Positions 20,725 through 21,342 of a stretch of DNA of 21,342 nt are shown piece by piece; positions within the stretch are counted from its first letter, which is position 1; every line of letters starts with the position of its first letter. The notes under the pieces are model-generated. The model did not search any database and had not been told where the DNA came from. It worked only from the letters and a program-made list of their open reading frames with translations. The stretch is taken from IMG/VR virus record IMGVR_UViG_3300022752_000452, positions 1 through 21,342 of that record, one strand, 5' to 3'. The translations under genes and the position numbers were made by a program. Source of the DNA: a virus.

Positions 20725-21342
20725 ACGCTAAAGATACTCGCAGAACAGAATATTATTCTCGGATTATTGATTCGCTTAACCAGCGCGAGACTTGGGAGAA
20801 CCGCCAGCGGTTGTTCTATCAAGCTCGCTACTTTGGCGTTCGCCGTAAGGTCAAGCCTTGGCCTACAGCCGCCGATCTGCACGTTCAGCTAATCGACACA
20901 GCGATTGAGAAGCTGAAACCAAGCTTCGTCAACAGCGCGATTGGTAACGACATTCTTTCCAGTTTCGTGCCGATGCGCCAGCAGCTAACCCCGCTGACCG
21001 TATCAGCCGAGCGTTGGTTTGATTACAATATGCGGGAGAAGACAAACTTCCAGAAAGAGATTGTTTCAGTAATTGACAACATTCTCCTCTACGGACGTGG
21101 TGTTTCCAAGATCATCTGGAACGAAGAGAAGAAACGCATTGACTTTGAGGCTATTGATCCATTTCATATTATTGTTCCTGCCTACACCAAGGAGTTTAAA
21201 GATGCCGATTTCATTGTACACATCGTCTCAACTTCAGTCGATTCCTATAAGGCAAATCCGCTTTACAAGCAGGACGACGAGTTCATTAAAACCATTTCGG
21301 GTAAACCCTCCAAATCGGTGGGCTTACGAAGTGAGATTCAAG
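20721..21342 (+). CDS. Portal protein, N-terminal part (3' partial)
   Basis: The frame is open from ATG 20721 to the window end (207 codons) with no stop. The first third has Thr-Trp-Glu-Asn-Arg-Gln and Phe-Tyr-Gln-Ala-Arg-Tyr-Phe-Gly, then Lys-Pro-Trp-Pro-Thr-Ala-Ala-Asp-Leu-His. Later come Asp-Thr-Ala-Ile-Glu-Lys-Leu-Lys-Pro, Leu-Leu-Tyr-Gly-Arg-Gly and Ile-Asp-Pro-Phe-His-Ile. This succession (Pro-Trp near a Leu-His, then Tyr-Gly-x-Gly, then Asp-Pro) is familiar from portal proteins of podovirus-like phages. They form the dodecameric DNA channel at one capsid vertex. The place after terminase and lysis genes agrees. Codon overlap ATGA with the spanin gene indicates one late operon. Confidence 0.7.
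   Translation, partial: MNAKDTRRTEYYSRIIDSLNQRETWENRQRLFYQARYFGVRRKVKPWPTAADLHVQLIDTAIEKLKPSFVNSAIGNDILSSFVPMRQQLTPLTVSAERWFDYNMREKTNFQKEIVSVIDNILLYGRGVSKIIWNEEKKRIDFEAIDPFHIIVPAYTKEFKDADFIVHIVSTSVDSYKANPLYKQDDEFIKTISGKPSKSVGLRSEIQ

Overview
The window is a stretch of a tailed double-stranded DNA phage genome. It carries small and large terminase subunits, the start of a portal gene, a holin-like protein, an outer-membrane spanin lipoprotein, a virion lysozyme and a compact replication and recombination block. The spanin lipoprotein and a heptosyltransferase-like protein point to a Gram-negative host. The host cannot be named from the sequence, and many small genes resemble nothing I can name, as is common for uncultured aquatic phages.

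Layout. (a) 1-3396, plus strand: the end of the late structural block, with the C-terminal part of a very large internal or polyvalent virion protein and then a lysozyme-like protein. A small secreted protein lies on the minus strand at 3393-3755. (b) 3794-9603, plus strand: an early/middle operon in which most neighbouring genes overlap by ATGA or GTGA. It holds three PD-(D/E)XK nucleases, a candidate single-strand-binding protein, a glycosyltransferase, a 2OG-Fe(II) oxygenase and many small proteins. Four of these genes are shorter than 60 codons (6330, 6960, 8099, 9424). (c) 9590-10464: a cytosine-5 DNA methyltransferase gene with a (AG)19 tract. Its last catalytic-domain motif lies in another frame, and a long second reading frame overlaps it. 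(d) 10461-14175: a GT9-type glycosyltransferase, a 225-bp structured noncoding segment, an HNH endonuclease and a primase-helicase. (e) 14176-14474: a noncoding segment with iterated TACCGCA motifs in both orientations around a perfect palindrome, a good candidate origin of replication. (f) 14475-15905: small conserved phage proteins and a zinc-ribbon HNH endonuclease. (g) 15981-17973, minus strand: eight small genes of unknown role, with repeated leader motifs and two GC-rich hairpins between subgroups. (h) 18108-21342, plus strand: the late block starts with terminases, holin-like protein, spanins and portal, and runs off the window.

The methyltransferase, 2OG oxygenase and two glycosyltransferases sit within 4.5 kb and could act in one modification pathway, on DNA, a virion protein or the host surface. 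The most unusual points are the methyltransferase locus (dinucleotide tract, net -1 frame change, double coding), the tandem hairpin element with a compensatory base change at 11570-11739, and the iteron array next to the primase-helicase.
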